From Oxalobacter formigenes (GTDB taxonomy: Bacteria > Pseudomonadota > Gammaproteobacteria > Burkholderiales > Burkholderiaceae_D): DNA of 14,855 nucleotides. Below are positions 1 through 6,830 of the stretch, piece after piece. Position 1 is the first letter of the stretch. Each line of letters starts with the position of its first letter. Where the stretch lies: assembly GCA_019424645.1 (NCBI GenBank), contig JAHYZB010000098.1, positions 1-14,855 on the forward strand. Direction: 5' to 3'. Made by a program: the position numbers and the translations under genes. The notes under the pieces are model-generated. The model searched no databases. It was not told the DNA's origin and saw only the letters and a list, made by a program, of their open reading frames with translations.

Positions 1-1433
1 GAAAACCCACGGCCAATGTTTTTGCCGAATACGGTTCACATGATACGGTCAAATTGGGTGCTGGTGTGTCAGGAAAAACAGATGCTGGAACAGGCTATGC
101 TTTATCAGTGACACGTTATAAAACTAACGGTTTTTCAGCCATGGATTCATCGAAAGACCCAAAAGTTAATCCTGACAACGATCGTGACAGAAATGTTAGT
201 GTCAACGCAACATTATCACAACGTCTGAATCAGGATCATGAAATCGGTGCAAGATTGTACATGTACGATGCCAAATTCGATTTTGATGGGCAATCAGGTA
301 TTCATGAAGATGCCAACGGAACCTCCAAACAATGGACAACGTCCCTTTACAGCAAAAATCGTTTTACTAAAGACTGGCTTTCTACCGTCACGCTTTCCTA
401 CAATAGTGTTGAAAGGCATTCCAATGTTTTGAATGGGGATTGGGCAGACTACGGTTATGGACCTACAAATAATGATTATCGGTCGCGATATCGTAGCGAA
501 ACAAAATTGTTGCAGTGGGAAAATAAAATCGCGTTGTCTTCCGATTGGACTGCCACAGCAGGTGTGGATTTGGGATCGGAAAACGGACATATCGTGAACC
601 GCAATCTCAATTCTCCATATGGCAGCTTCGACATGGATGTCAATCGTGACAAGTACAGTGCCTATGCAGGACTTCTTGGCAATATCGGCCAACACAGTCT
701 ACAGGCAAATGTCCGTTATGATCATGTTGAGAACGCTGACTCTGATACGACGGGTTTTTTGGGATATGGCTATAACCTGACATCTTCGTGGAAATTGCTG
801 GCAAGTGTATCTACTTCTTTTCTTGCGCCAACACTGGATCAGCTATACAACCCGTCATGGGGTGGAAATAAAAATCTCAAATCGGAACACTCAACCAATT
901 ATGAAGCGGGAATACAATACGCAAAAGGTAAAGATCTGATCAGACTAAGTGTATTTGAATGGCATACGCGTGATTTGATAGCTTATCAGGCTATGAAATA
1001 TACCAATATTGACCGTGCGAAAAGCACTGGTGTCGAATTGAATATGTCGACTGAAATGATGGGCGTCGATGTCGGAGCCAACTTAACTTGGCAAAATCCC
1101 AAGAATAAAGAAACCGGGGCGAAACTTGATCGTCGCGCAGAAATATTCGGTTCACTGAATGTTTCCAAAACGATAGGACAATGGTACTTGGGCGGAGATG
1201 TCATGTTTACCGGTCACAGATCAGACAAATGGTATGATTCAAATACAAACAGTAATCTTGATATCAAATTGCCTTCCTATGCACTTGTCAATCTGAATGC
1301 ACGGTACAACATAAACAAGAACGTGTCGTTATATGCCCGCATCGAAAATCTGTTCGACAAAGACTATGAAACCGTTTACGGTTACGAACAGCCCGGTCGC
1401 GGTGCCTATGTCGGCGTGAACTTCAAGATGTAA
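1..1433 (+). CDS. btuB: TonB-dependent vitamin B12 receptor BtuB, 3' part (5' end outside the window)
   Basis: This is the C-terminal 476 residues of an outer-membrane TonB-dependent receptor; the frame is open from base 3, so the start, signal peptide, TonB box and most of the plug lie to the left. The visible part is almost entirely beta-barrel, with alternating aromatic strands and polar loops. The last strands contain 'ENLFDKDYETVYGYEQPGRG', which matches the end of BtuB and related receptors (NLFDKxYE...GY...GR). The assignment to cobalamin rather than iron or haem rests on this motif and on the three genes that follow directly, btuC, btuD and btuF. The protein would bind cobalamin at the cell surface and use TonB energy to move it into the periplasm. 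The final residue is Met, where most outer-membrane barrel proteins end in Phe or Trp. The gap to btuC is 39 bases with no terminator, so the genes are probably one operon. A B12 riboswitch would be expected upstream of the window. Confidence 0.88.
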   Translation, partial: KPTANVFAEYGSHDTVKLGAGVSGKTDAGTGYALSVTRYKTNGFSAMDSSKDPKVNPDNDRDRNVSVNATLSQRLNQDHEIGARLYMYDAKFDFDGQSGIHEDANGTSKQWTTSLYSKNRFTKDWLSTVTLSYNSVERHSNVLNGDWADYGYGPTNNDYRSRYRSETKLLQWENKIALSSDWTATAGVDLGSENGHIVNRNLNSPYGSFDMDVNRDKYSAYAGLLGNIGQHSLQANVRYDHVENADSDTTGFLGYGYNLTSSWKLLASVSTSFLAPTLDQLYNPSWGGNKNLKSEHSTNYEAGIQYAKGKDLIRLSVFEWHTRDLIAYQAMKYTNIDRAKSTGVELNMSTEMMGVDVGANLTWQNPKNKETGAKLDRRAEIFGSLNVSKTIGQWYLGGDVMFTGHRSDKWYDSNTNSNLDIKLPSYALVNLNARYNINKNVSLYARIENLFDKDYETVYGYEQPGRGAYVGVNFKM

Positions 1434-1472
1434 AATGCAGGGTATTTAAACCTGTCGAAAGGCTTGTCATTC

Positions 1473-2504
1473 ATGCCGGTACAAAGCAGTTTTTCCCAGT
1501 CGGGTCTGCCGTCGAAAAAACGGCAGACAATGTGGCTGCTGATATTGCTGGTGCTGGCGGTGGCAAGCCTTTTGTTTTCCTGCACGATCGGTTCGGTCGG
1601 TTTGAGCGCAGGTGAACTCTCCGGCGCCCTGATCGAACTGGTATCGGGGCACTCAGAATCGTTGGCGGCAACGCTTTTGTCGATGCGGCTTGAGCGGGCA
1701 TTTGCCGCGTTCATTGTTGGCGGTTCTCTGGCACTGGCCGGTTGCATGATGCAGGCTTTGCTCCGTAATCCGCTGGCCGATCCTTATGTACTCGGAGTTT
1801 CCGGTGGCGCATCAGTTGGTGCATTGTCGATGCTGTTTTTGTCGGCTTCTCTTATGATGGTCAATATCGTCGCTTTTGCAGGGGCGATGGTCGTTGCAAT
1901 CATTCTTTATCTGCTTTCACGACGGGATTTTTCCATTGCTGACGGTTCCTCACGCCTGTTGCTGACCGGTGTCATTCTGGCGTTCGGGTGTAGTGCGATT
2001 GTCACCTTATTGTTGACGGTCGCTGCCGACAATGATTTGCGAGGCATGGTTTTCTGGCTGGTTGGCGATCTGGCCGGGGCGACGGTCACGGTCTGGTCCG
2101 TGGTGATCATGCTCGTCGTATTCATTTTTGCATGGTTTTCCGCCAGATCAGTCAATTTGCTGGCCTTGCATGCCGATATGGCGGCCACATTGGGTGTGAA
2201 CGTGGCATCGTTGAAAAAAAGGCTTTTCGTCGGAGGAGCACTTTTGACTGCTTCGGCTGTGACCTCAGCAGGCAATATCGCTTTCGTCGGCCTGATTGTC
2301 CCGCATGCCTGCCGGATGATTTGGGGGCCGGATCATCGTTTTCTTTTTCCTTCCGCATTATTGACCGGTGGTTTTTTTCTGGTTCTGGCCGATACACTTT
2401 CCAGAACGATTCTGGCTCCTCACCAGTTACCCGTCGGGGTAGTGACTTCCCTGATTGGTGTTCCCGTTTTTCTTTTCCAGTTATATCGGAGCAGACGGGT
2501 ATGA
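1473..2504 (+). CDS. btuC: Vitamin B12 ABC transporter permease BtuC (FecCD family)
   Basis: Inner-membrane permease of the FecCD family, 343 residues, strongly hydrophobic with about ten membrane spans starting near residue 20. The family signature is clear around residues 70-108: RLERAFAAFIVGGSLALAG, then QALLRNPLADPYVLGVSGGA. The C-terminal half has GNIAFVGLIVPHACR and LPVGVVTSLIGVPVF, the regions that contact the ATPase and line the pore in this family. I chose the ATG at 1473 because GAAAGG (1457-1462) lies ten bases upstream; a TTG at 1464 is in frame but sits directly against that site. It pairs with BtuD to move cobalamin delivered by BtuF into the cytoplasm. Its TGA stop overlaps the ATG of btuD (ATGA), a sign of translational coupling. 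Alone it could be a haem or siderophore permease; the BtuF-like neighbour makes B12 the best reading. Confidence 0.92.
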   Translation: MPVQSSFSQSGLPSKKRQTMWLLILLVLAVASLLFSCTIGSVGLSAGELSGALIELVSGHSESLAATLLSMRLERAFAAFIVGGSLALAGCMMQALLRNPLADPYVLGVSGGASVGALSMLFLSASLMMVNIVAFAGAMVVAIILYLLSRRDFSIADGSSRLLLTGVILAFGCSAIVTLLLTVAADNDLRGMVFWLVGDLAGATVTVWSVVIMLVVFIFAWFSARSVNLLALHADMAATLGVNVASLKKRLFVGGALLTASAVTSAGNIAFVGLIVPHACRMIWGPDHRFLFPSALLTGGFFLVLADTLSRTILAPHQLPVGVVTSLIGVPVFLFQLYRSRRV

Positions 2505-3265
2505 CGATGATTATCGATAATGTGTGTTTGCAGGCCGGAGGCAAACGTCTCATCGACCATCTGGAAATGACGATCGAACCGGGTCAATGCTGGTTCGTTT
2601 ACGGACGCAATGGCGTCGGCAAAACGACGCTCTTGAAAGCAATGGCCGGTTTGCAAAAGCCGGATTCCGGACATATCGTGCTGGACGATCTTGTCCTTCG
2701 TGAATGGCAAGCGCGAGCACTGGCCAAAAAACGGGCCTATTTGCCGCAGGCACAAGGTGATACTTTTGGATTTACCGTCATGGAAACAGTACTTGCAGCA
2801 AGGTTTCCTTATCAGAAGGGATTCCTTGGGGATTCAACTGGCGATATCGAAAAGGCGGTTTGGGCATTAAAACGTTTGGAAGTGTTTCATCTGGCTGACA
2901 GAGATATCCGAACCCTGTCAGGGGGGGAACGGCAAAGGGTGGCAGTGGCGTCCTTGCTGGCACAGGATACGCCATTGATGCTTCTTGACGAACCGGCGTC
3001 CGCACTTGACCTGTCCCATCAGGCGTCCCTGCTCGGATTGATTCGTGAATTGTGTCGTAAGCAAAACAAGGCCGTTGTCATGGTTGTTCATGATTTGAAT
3101 ATGGCCTGGGATGTCGCTTCGCATGTCTTGCTTTTACATGGAAACGGCCGCTGGGAAGCGGGGAGTCGAGAGGCTATGATGTGTACGGAAAAACTGTCGG
3201 AATGCCTGCAATTTCCGGTACAGACCGTATCGCACGGTGACAGGACGGTTTTCGTTTCTTATTAA
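2501..3265 (+). CDS. btuD: Vitamin B12 ABC transporter ATP-binding protein BtuD
   Basis: Cytoplasmic ABC ATPase of 254 residues that powers the BtuC permease. All the expected elements are present: Walker A GRNGVGKTT (residues 35-43), Q-loop Gln 83 in YLPQ, signature LSGGERQR (139-146), Walker B LMLLDEP (159-165), D-loop SALD (167-170) and the H-loop His 197 in VVHDLN. The ATG at 2501 overlaps the btuC stop by four bases and has GGAG nine bases upstream (2488-2491). An in-frame ATG two codons later is possible but less well placed. The open frame extends far upstream inside btuC, but that part is only a shadow. Length and motifs are normal for the FepC/BtuD group. Sequence alone cannot separate BtuD from haem or siderophore ATPases, so the name relies on the operon. 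Confidence 0.92.
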   Translation: MTMIIDNVCLQAGGKRLIDHLEMTIEPGQCWFVYGRNGVGKTTLLKAMAGLQKPDSGHIVLDDLVLREWQARALAKKRAYLPQAQGDTFGFTVMETVLAARFPYQKGFLGDSTGDIEKAVWALKRLEVFHLADRDIRTLSGGERQRVAVASLLAQDTPLMLLDEPASALDLSHQASLLGLIRELCRKQNKAVVMVVHDLNMAWDVASHVLLLHGNGRWEAGSREAMMCTEKLSECLQFPVQTVSHGDRTVFVSY

Positions 3266-3295
3266 GCATTTGACCTGGTAGAGAGATCGGATTTC

Positions 3296-4174
3296 ATGAA
3301 AAAATGTTTGTGGCTCTTCCTGTTCTGGATAGTAAATGCGTTCGCAGCTGTAACCGTCACAGATGATACGGGTCGTACTGTAAGCCTGCAAAAACCGGCA
3401 CAGCGTGTCATTTCACTGGCGCCTCATACGACTGAACTGATGTATTACATCGAGGCCGGTTCACAACTGGTTGCCGTCACCAGTTATAGTGATTATCCTT
3501 CAGAAGCGAAGAAACTTCCTGTCGTGGGCGATTTCAGGCAGATCGATCTGGAACGTGTACTTGCCATGAAACCCGATTTGCTGGTGGTATGGCAAGGCGG
3601 CAATCCCCAAAAGCAGCTTGAAAGACTGAAAAAGGCTGGTATACCGGTTTTTTACAGCGATCCGAGCCGTTTGAGTGATATTCCCGACAATATGGTCAAA
3701 CTGGGCATATTGACAGGGCATGAAGCAACAGCCCGTAAAAAAGCGGAGCAGTGGACACAGGCCGTGAACCGGTTGAAAAAACACTATGGTAAACGTTCGG
3801 TTGTGCGGGTTTTTTATCAGGTGTCGGATTCGCCACTGTTTACCCTGAACGGGAAACATATTGTGAACGAAGCAATTTCACTCTGTGGCGGCAGGAACGT
3901 TTTTGCCGATTTGTCCATTATTGCACCGAATGTCAGTATTGAATCCGTTATCGCCAAAAATCCCGAAGCGATTATCAGTTCAAAAGGCCTCGGCACATCG
4001 AACGGCTTGTCGATGTGGAAACGCTTCAAAACGGTTGATGCAGTGCGGTACGGAAATCTTTTCGGCATCAACTCCGACTGGATGGACCGGGCCGGGCCAA
4101 GGATGTTGTCAGGGACGGAAACACTTTGCAAAAGACTCGACGAAAGCCGGAGAAATATCCGGAAATTCCATTAA
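3296..4174 (+). CDS. btuF: Periplasmic cobalamin-binding protein BtuF
   Basis: Substrate-binding protein of 292 residues. It begins with a Sec signal peptide (KK, then hydrophobic residues 5-16, probable cut after AFA at residue 17). There is no lipobox, so the protein should be soluble in the periplasm. The mature part follows E. coli BtuF closely: SYSDYPSEAKKLPVVGDF, DLERVLAMKPDLLVVWQGGN, and near the end NSDWMDRAGPRML. Cys 197 (LCGG) and Cys 278 (TLCKR) sit where E. coli BtuF has its disulfide. The Glu residues of DLERVLA and SIESVIA correspond to those that dock BtuF on BtuC arginines. GAGAG at 3281-3285 is the ribosome binding site, and the gap to btuD is 30 bases. It is the last gene of the operon, followed by a hairpin terminator. 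The match to BtuF is the strongest reason for calling the whole operon a B12 importer. Confidence 0.93.
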   Translation: MKKCLWLFLFWIVNAFAAVTVTDDTGRTVSLQKPAQRVISLAPHTTELMYYIEAGSQLVAVTSYSDYPSEAKKLPVVGDFRQIDLERVLAMKPDLLVVWQGGNPQKQLERLKKAGIPVFYSDPSRLSDIPDNMVKLGILTGHEATARKKAEQWTQAVNRLKKHYGKRSVVRVFYQVSDSPLFTLNGKHIVNEAISLCGGRNVFADLSIIAPNVSIESVIAKNPEAIISSKGLGTSNGLSMWKRFKTVDAVRYGNLFGINSDWMDRAGPRMLSGTETLCKRLDESRRNIRKFH

Positions 4175-4204
4175 GTTATAAAGGATTTTGAACGTTTTGG
4201 CATT

Positions 4205-4233
4205 AAAAAAGGCAGATGATTCTGCCTTTTTTT
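4205..4233. terminator. Bidirectional intrinsic terminator between btuF and panC
   Basis: A perfect 12-bp inverted repeat (4205-4216 with 4221-4232) has a TGAT loop. The outer six pairs are A-T, so the hairpin has an A run on the left and a T run on the right. It can therefore stop transcription from btuF on the plus strand and from panC on the minus strand. The position in the 82-base gap between two convergent genes fits this double role. Confidence 0.93.
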
Positions 4234-4256
4234 ATATTACGGATGTTTTATCTGCT

Positions 4257-5096
4257 TCAGATTTCCAGATTGTCGATCAGCCGGGTTTCGCCCAGTCTGG
4301 CTGCTGCCAGTACGACCAGTGGTTCTTTTTCGGCCAGTTCACCTGCGGTTGGCGGTTGCAGGTTGAATTGTTTTCTGATCGAAACGTAATCCGGAACCCA
4401 GCCGCGTTGGGTTAGTTCTTCCTTGGCATGTTTTTCAAGCTTGTAGATGTCCAGGTAACCACTGTGCATTTTTTCAGCGATGTTTTGCAGGGTTTTGTAC
4501 AGGTTCGGCGCTTCCTGACGCTGTTCCTTTGACAGGTAGGTATTGCGGGAAGAAAGAGCCAGCCCGTCATCTGCACGCCATGTTTCGGCAGCAATGATTT
4601 TGGTCTGCAACGCAAATTGCTGGGCCATATTGCGGACGACCATCAGCTGCTGGTAATCCTTTTTGCCGAAGATGGCAACGGATGGATTGACGCAGGAAAA
4701 GAGTTTCAGCAATACGGTCGTCACTCCGTGGAAAAACCCAGGACGGGATTTGCCTTCCAGAATGTCGGCGAGTTCCTGTGGCGGCTGGACACGGAATTCC
4801 TGTGGAACGGGATACATGTCTTTTTCAGTCGGCGCAAACAGAACGTACACTCCTTCTTTTTCCAGTTTTTCTACGTCTGCCTTGAATGTACGTGGATAGG
4901 TGTCAAAATCTTCATTCGGGCCGAATTGCAGGCGATTGACGAAGATGGAAGCGACGACAGGATCGCCGTGTTTTTTGGCAAGTCGCATCAGTGACAGGTG
5001 GCCGTCATGCAAATTTCCCATGGTGGGAACGAAGGCGGTGCGCAATTGTCCGCGTAACTGGTTGCGGAGCTCTTCTATGGTGGTAACTACTTTCAT
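4257..5096 (-). CDS. panC: Pantothenate synthetase (pantoate--beta-alanine ligase)
   Basis: Cytoplasmic enzyme that joins pantoate and beta-alanine using ATP, giving AMP and pyrophosphate, the last step of pantothenate synthesis. The 279-residue length is normal. Motifs in order are FVPTMGNLHDGHLSL near the N-terminus (HxGH-type nucleotide loop), SIFVNRLQFGPNEDFDTYPRT, FGKKDYQQL and DDGLALSSRN. Many PanC proteins have FVNP and GEKD where this has FVNR and GKKD; I believe both variants occur in betaproteobacteria. The ATG at 5096 puts the family N-terminus (KVVTTIEELR) in place. The open frame continues 21 codons upstream to a TTG, but that extension is not family-like. No good ribosome binding site is visible before the ATG. 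It lies 79 bases downstream of scpA and is probably the last gene of that transcript; panB and panD are not in the window. Confidence 0.94.
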   Translation of the reverse strand: MKVVTTIEELRNQLRGQLRTAFVPTMGNLHDGHLSLMRLAKKHGDPVVASIFVNRLQFGPNEDFDTYPRTFKADVEKLEKEGVYVLFAPTEKDMYPVPQEFRVQPPQELADILEGKSRPGFFHGVTTVLLKLFSCVNPSVAIFGKKDYQQLMVVRNMAQQFALQTKIIAAETWRADDGLALSSRNTYLSKEQRQEAPNLYKTLQNIAEKMHSGYLDIYKLEKHAKEELTQRGWVPDYVSIRKQFNLQPPTAGELAEKEPLVVLAAARLGETRLIDNLEI

Positions 5097-5175
5097 GATG
5101 TGCCGGCAGTTTGGAAAATGGTTAATGGAAAAAGCAAAAAAAGTGTTTGCCAACGGCAAAAGTATTATTCTGATC

Positions 5176-6030
5176 TCAATCGTGGTACTGGGTCAACCTT
5201 ATATAGATCGGTGCGCCCGATTCAACCTGGGTTATTTCAATTAATGTCTCTTTTGCAAGTTCCAGAAGAGCCAGAAAGTGCACGATGACAACGGCAACGC
5301 CTTCAGACGTCTCGAACAGATCGTAAAATTCAACGAACCGGACATCGCGCAACTGTCGCAGGATGGATGTCATATGAGAGCGGACAGACAATTCCTGTTT
5401 GGATACGGTATGTTTCGTCGTCAGTTTTGCGCGACGGATGATTTCGGCAAACGCTTCCTGCAGTTCGCTGGCAGAAACAGTTGGCCATAGCCGTTCTGTA
5501 TTTTTTGCAACCAGGGCCTGTGTCAGGAAAAAATCATCGCCCATTTTGGGAAGCTGATCCAGAGTCTGGGCAGCCAGTTTCATTCTTTCGTATTCCAGCA
5601 GCCGCCTGACCAGTTCGGCACGCGGATCTTCGGGTTCTTCATCTGAAATGGTTTTGACCTTCGGCAGCAACAGGCGCGATTTGATTTCAACGAGCAATGC
5701 AGCCATCAGCAGGTATTCGGCAGCCAATTCGAGTTTCTGGGAACGGATCCGGTCGACGTATTGCAGGTATTGAAGCGTCAGCTGGGCCATCGGAATGTCC
5801 AGGATATTGAAGTTCTGTTTCCGGATAAGGTATAGCAGAAAGTCCAGAGGGCCTTCAAAAGCGTCAAGAAAAACTTCCAGTGCTTCAGGAGGTATGTACA
5901 GATCATTTGGCATTTCCAGCACGGACTCGCCATAAAGACGGGCAATGGCGTCATTATTTTCCGGACGGGCAGAGGAATCGGGATTATCCGCTTGGGATGC
6001 TGCCATAACGTCGTGTGAAGAATTTGCCAT
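5176..6030 (-). CDS. scpA: Segregation and condensation protein A
   Basis: ScpA is the kleisin that bridges the SMC heads, with ScpB, in the bacterial condensin complex acting on the nucleoid. The 284-residue protein has a variable polar N-terminus (1-30), then LYGESV and DLYIPPEALEVFLDAFEGPL. The block FLLYLIRKQNFNILDIPM follows, and after it LELAAEYLLMAALLVEIKSRLLLP, which together form the N-terminal kleisin helices. DPRAELVRRLLEYERMKLAA lies in the middle. The C-terminal winged-helix region contains SKQELSVRSHM and LALLELAKETLIEITQ. The long IPPEALEVFLDAFEGPLD form is what I recall from Burkholderiales ScpA. The ATG at 6030 has only a weak ribosome binding site and lies 13 bases after the stop of a small ORF. 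scpB is not in the window. Confidence 0.94.
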   Translation of the reverse strand: MANSSHDVMAASQADNPDSSARPENNDAIARLYGESVLEMPNDLYIPPEALEVFLDAFEGPLDFLLYLIRKQNFNILDIPMAQLTLQYLQYVDRIRSQKLELAAEYLLMAALLVEIKSRLLLPKVKTISDEEPEDPRAELVRRLLEYERMKLAAQTLDQLPKMGDDFFLTQALVAKNTERLWPTVSASELQEAFAEIIRRAKLTTKHTVSKQELSVRSHMTSILRQLRDVRFVEFYDLFETSEGVAVVIVHFLALLELAKETLIEITQVESGAPIYIRLTQYHD

Positions 6031-6043
6031 AAAACCGCTAGAA

Positions 6044-6241
6044 TCAGTGCGAAGATTTGGGTAAGGGTTTGCTGCTTCCCTTTTTCAGCTGGAAAGGAAG
6101 ATGGTTTGCAGGAATTTTTCGCAGAACCGGCAATTCCCCTTTTTTTTCAGTTTCGGGCAGAACCGGGTTTTTGATCTGCCAGTCTTTCATTTGTGCATCC
6201 AGTTCGGATAAATAATTACTCAGGAGCCTGAATTGAATCAT
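6044..6241 (-). CDS. Possible small protein of unknown function upstream of scpA
   Basis: An ATG-to-TGA frame of 65 residues, ending 13 bases before the scpA start on the same strand. The product is basic and rich in Pro, Lys and Leu in its second half, with no membrane segment, Cys pair or signal peptide. I do not recognise it. Many betaproteobacteria have a short DUF3460-type gene at this place beside scpA, but the RGRALLWDK-like motif I associate with that family is absent. A run of eight A and four G (plus-strand bases 6136-6147) lies inside it and could mark a frameshift, which might explain an unfamiliar C-terminus. No clear ribosome binding site precedes the ATG. The position and strand support a real gene, while the sequence is weak evidence. 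Confidence 0.35.
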   Translation of the reverse strand: MIQFRLLSNYLSELDAQMKDWQIKNPVLPETEKKGELPVLRKIPANHLPFQLKKGSSKPLPKSSH

Positions 6242-6276
6242 TGTCGCGTGCTATTCGTTTAAATGAATGTGTCCAT

Positions 6277-6332
6277 AAAAACTGGTTTGCCAGTTATCGT
6301 CAGATCGTGTCATTAAAGCAGGGTTTGCCCTG
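6277..6332 (-). other. Two tandem small hairpins after the metG-GNAT pair, possible weak terminator
   Basis: Two inverted repeats share the core GGTTTGCC: a 6-bp stem at 6280-6285/6290-6295 and a 5-bp stem at 6319-6323/6328-6332, both with a four-base TTTG loop. On the minus strand the first is followed by a short T run (complement of 6277-6281), so it could act as a weak intrinsic terminator for metG and the acetyltransferase gene. Stems this short are not proof. They lie in the 101-base gap before the small ORF and scpA, where a promoter for scpA-panC may also sit. Confidence 0.3.
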
Positions 6333-6342
6333 TCGCACCTAT

Positions 6343-6822
6343 TCAAATATCAAGGACTTTTCTCATCATGATCGGAGGAGGTTCCAGGGTATTGCGCGTG
6401 GAAAACTCAATTTCCGGCGCCAGCTCGAAACCGTAAGCCTCATACAGGCTGGTCAGTGGTTCGAGATAAAGGTGCAGATAAAGACGTAGTTCGTTTATTT
6501 CACACAGCTGTGCATGGTGAATAATGGCCTCGATCAGGTGCTGGGAGAGTTTCTTGCCGCAAAAAGCGGGAATCAGACCCAGCCGCCGGATTTTCCAGAT
6601 ATGATCATCCTCATCCAGCGGCACCCACCGGAGAGAACCGGCAGGCATGTCGTCAACCGTCAGGATAAAAGCGCCGCCAGTATGCAAATCTTCATTGACG
6701 TTGACCCAGGTATCCCGGTGGCCTTGCGCAGTGGGCGGGCATTTTCCCGCCCAGGATTTTCTCGTCAAATCGGCGATTAAACGGGTATCTTCGATGGAAG
6801 CTTCCCTGACGACGATTTTCAT
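6343..6822 (-). CDS. GNAT-family N-acetyltransferase
   Basis: A 159-residue protein of the GCN5-related acetyltransferase fold, expected to move an acetyl group from acetyl-CoA to an amine; the substrate is unknown. It begins VVREASIEDTRLIADLTRKSW, the usual first strand and helix. GSLRWVPLDED and the central strand IRRLGLIPAFCGKKLSQHLIE form the acetyl-CoA site. LYEAYGFE near residue 130 is the typical late GNAT motif (LYxxxGF). The pyrophosphate loop is degenerate: PAFCGKKL where the family has a form like PxYRGxGxG. I chose the ATG at 6822 because the open frame further upstream lies inside metG and because AAGG, overlapping the metG stop codon (TAAGG), is a good ribosome binding site. Only eight bases separate it from metG, so the two are probably translated together. 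Confidence 0.8.
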   Translation of the reverse strand: MKIVVREASIEDTRLIADLTRKSWAGKCPPTAQGHRDTWVNVNEDLHTGGAFILTVDDMPAGSLRWVPLDEDDHIWKIRRLGLIPAFCGKKLSQHLIEAIIHHAQLCEINELRLYLHLYLEPLTSLYEAYGFELAPEIEFSTRNTLEPPPIMMRKVLDI

Positions 6823-6830
6823 ATTCAACC

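Noticed and set aside
1434..1472. Cobalamin riboswitch between btuB and btuC
   Set aside because: The gap is only 39 bases, too short for the riboswitch, and shows no B12-box. One is more likely upstream of btuB outside the window.
2132..2500. N-terminal extension of btuD through the btuC coding region
   Set aside because: The frame is open but encodes no family-like sequence; the ATG at 2501 with its ribosome binding site gives a normal-length ATPase.
4257..5096. FVNR and GKKD in PanC in place of the common FVNP and GEKD as possible loss of function
   Set aside because: Both variants are, as far as I recall, normal in betaproteobacterial PanC, and the remaining active-site motifs are intact.
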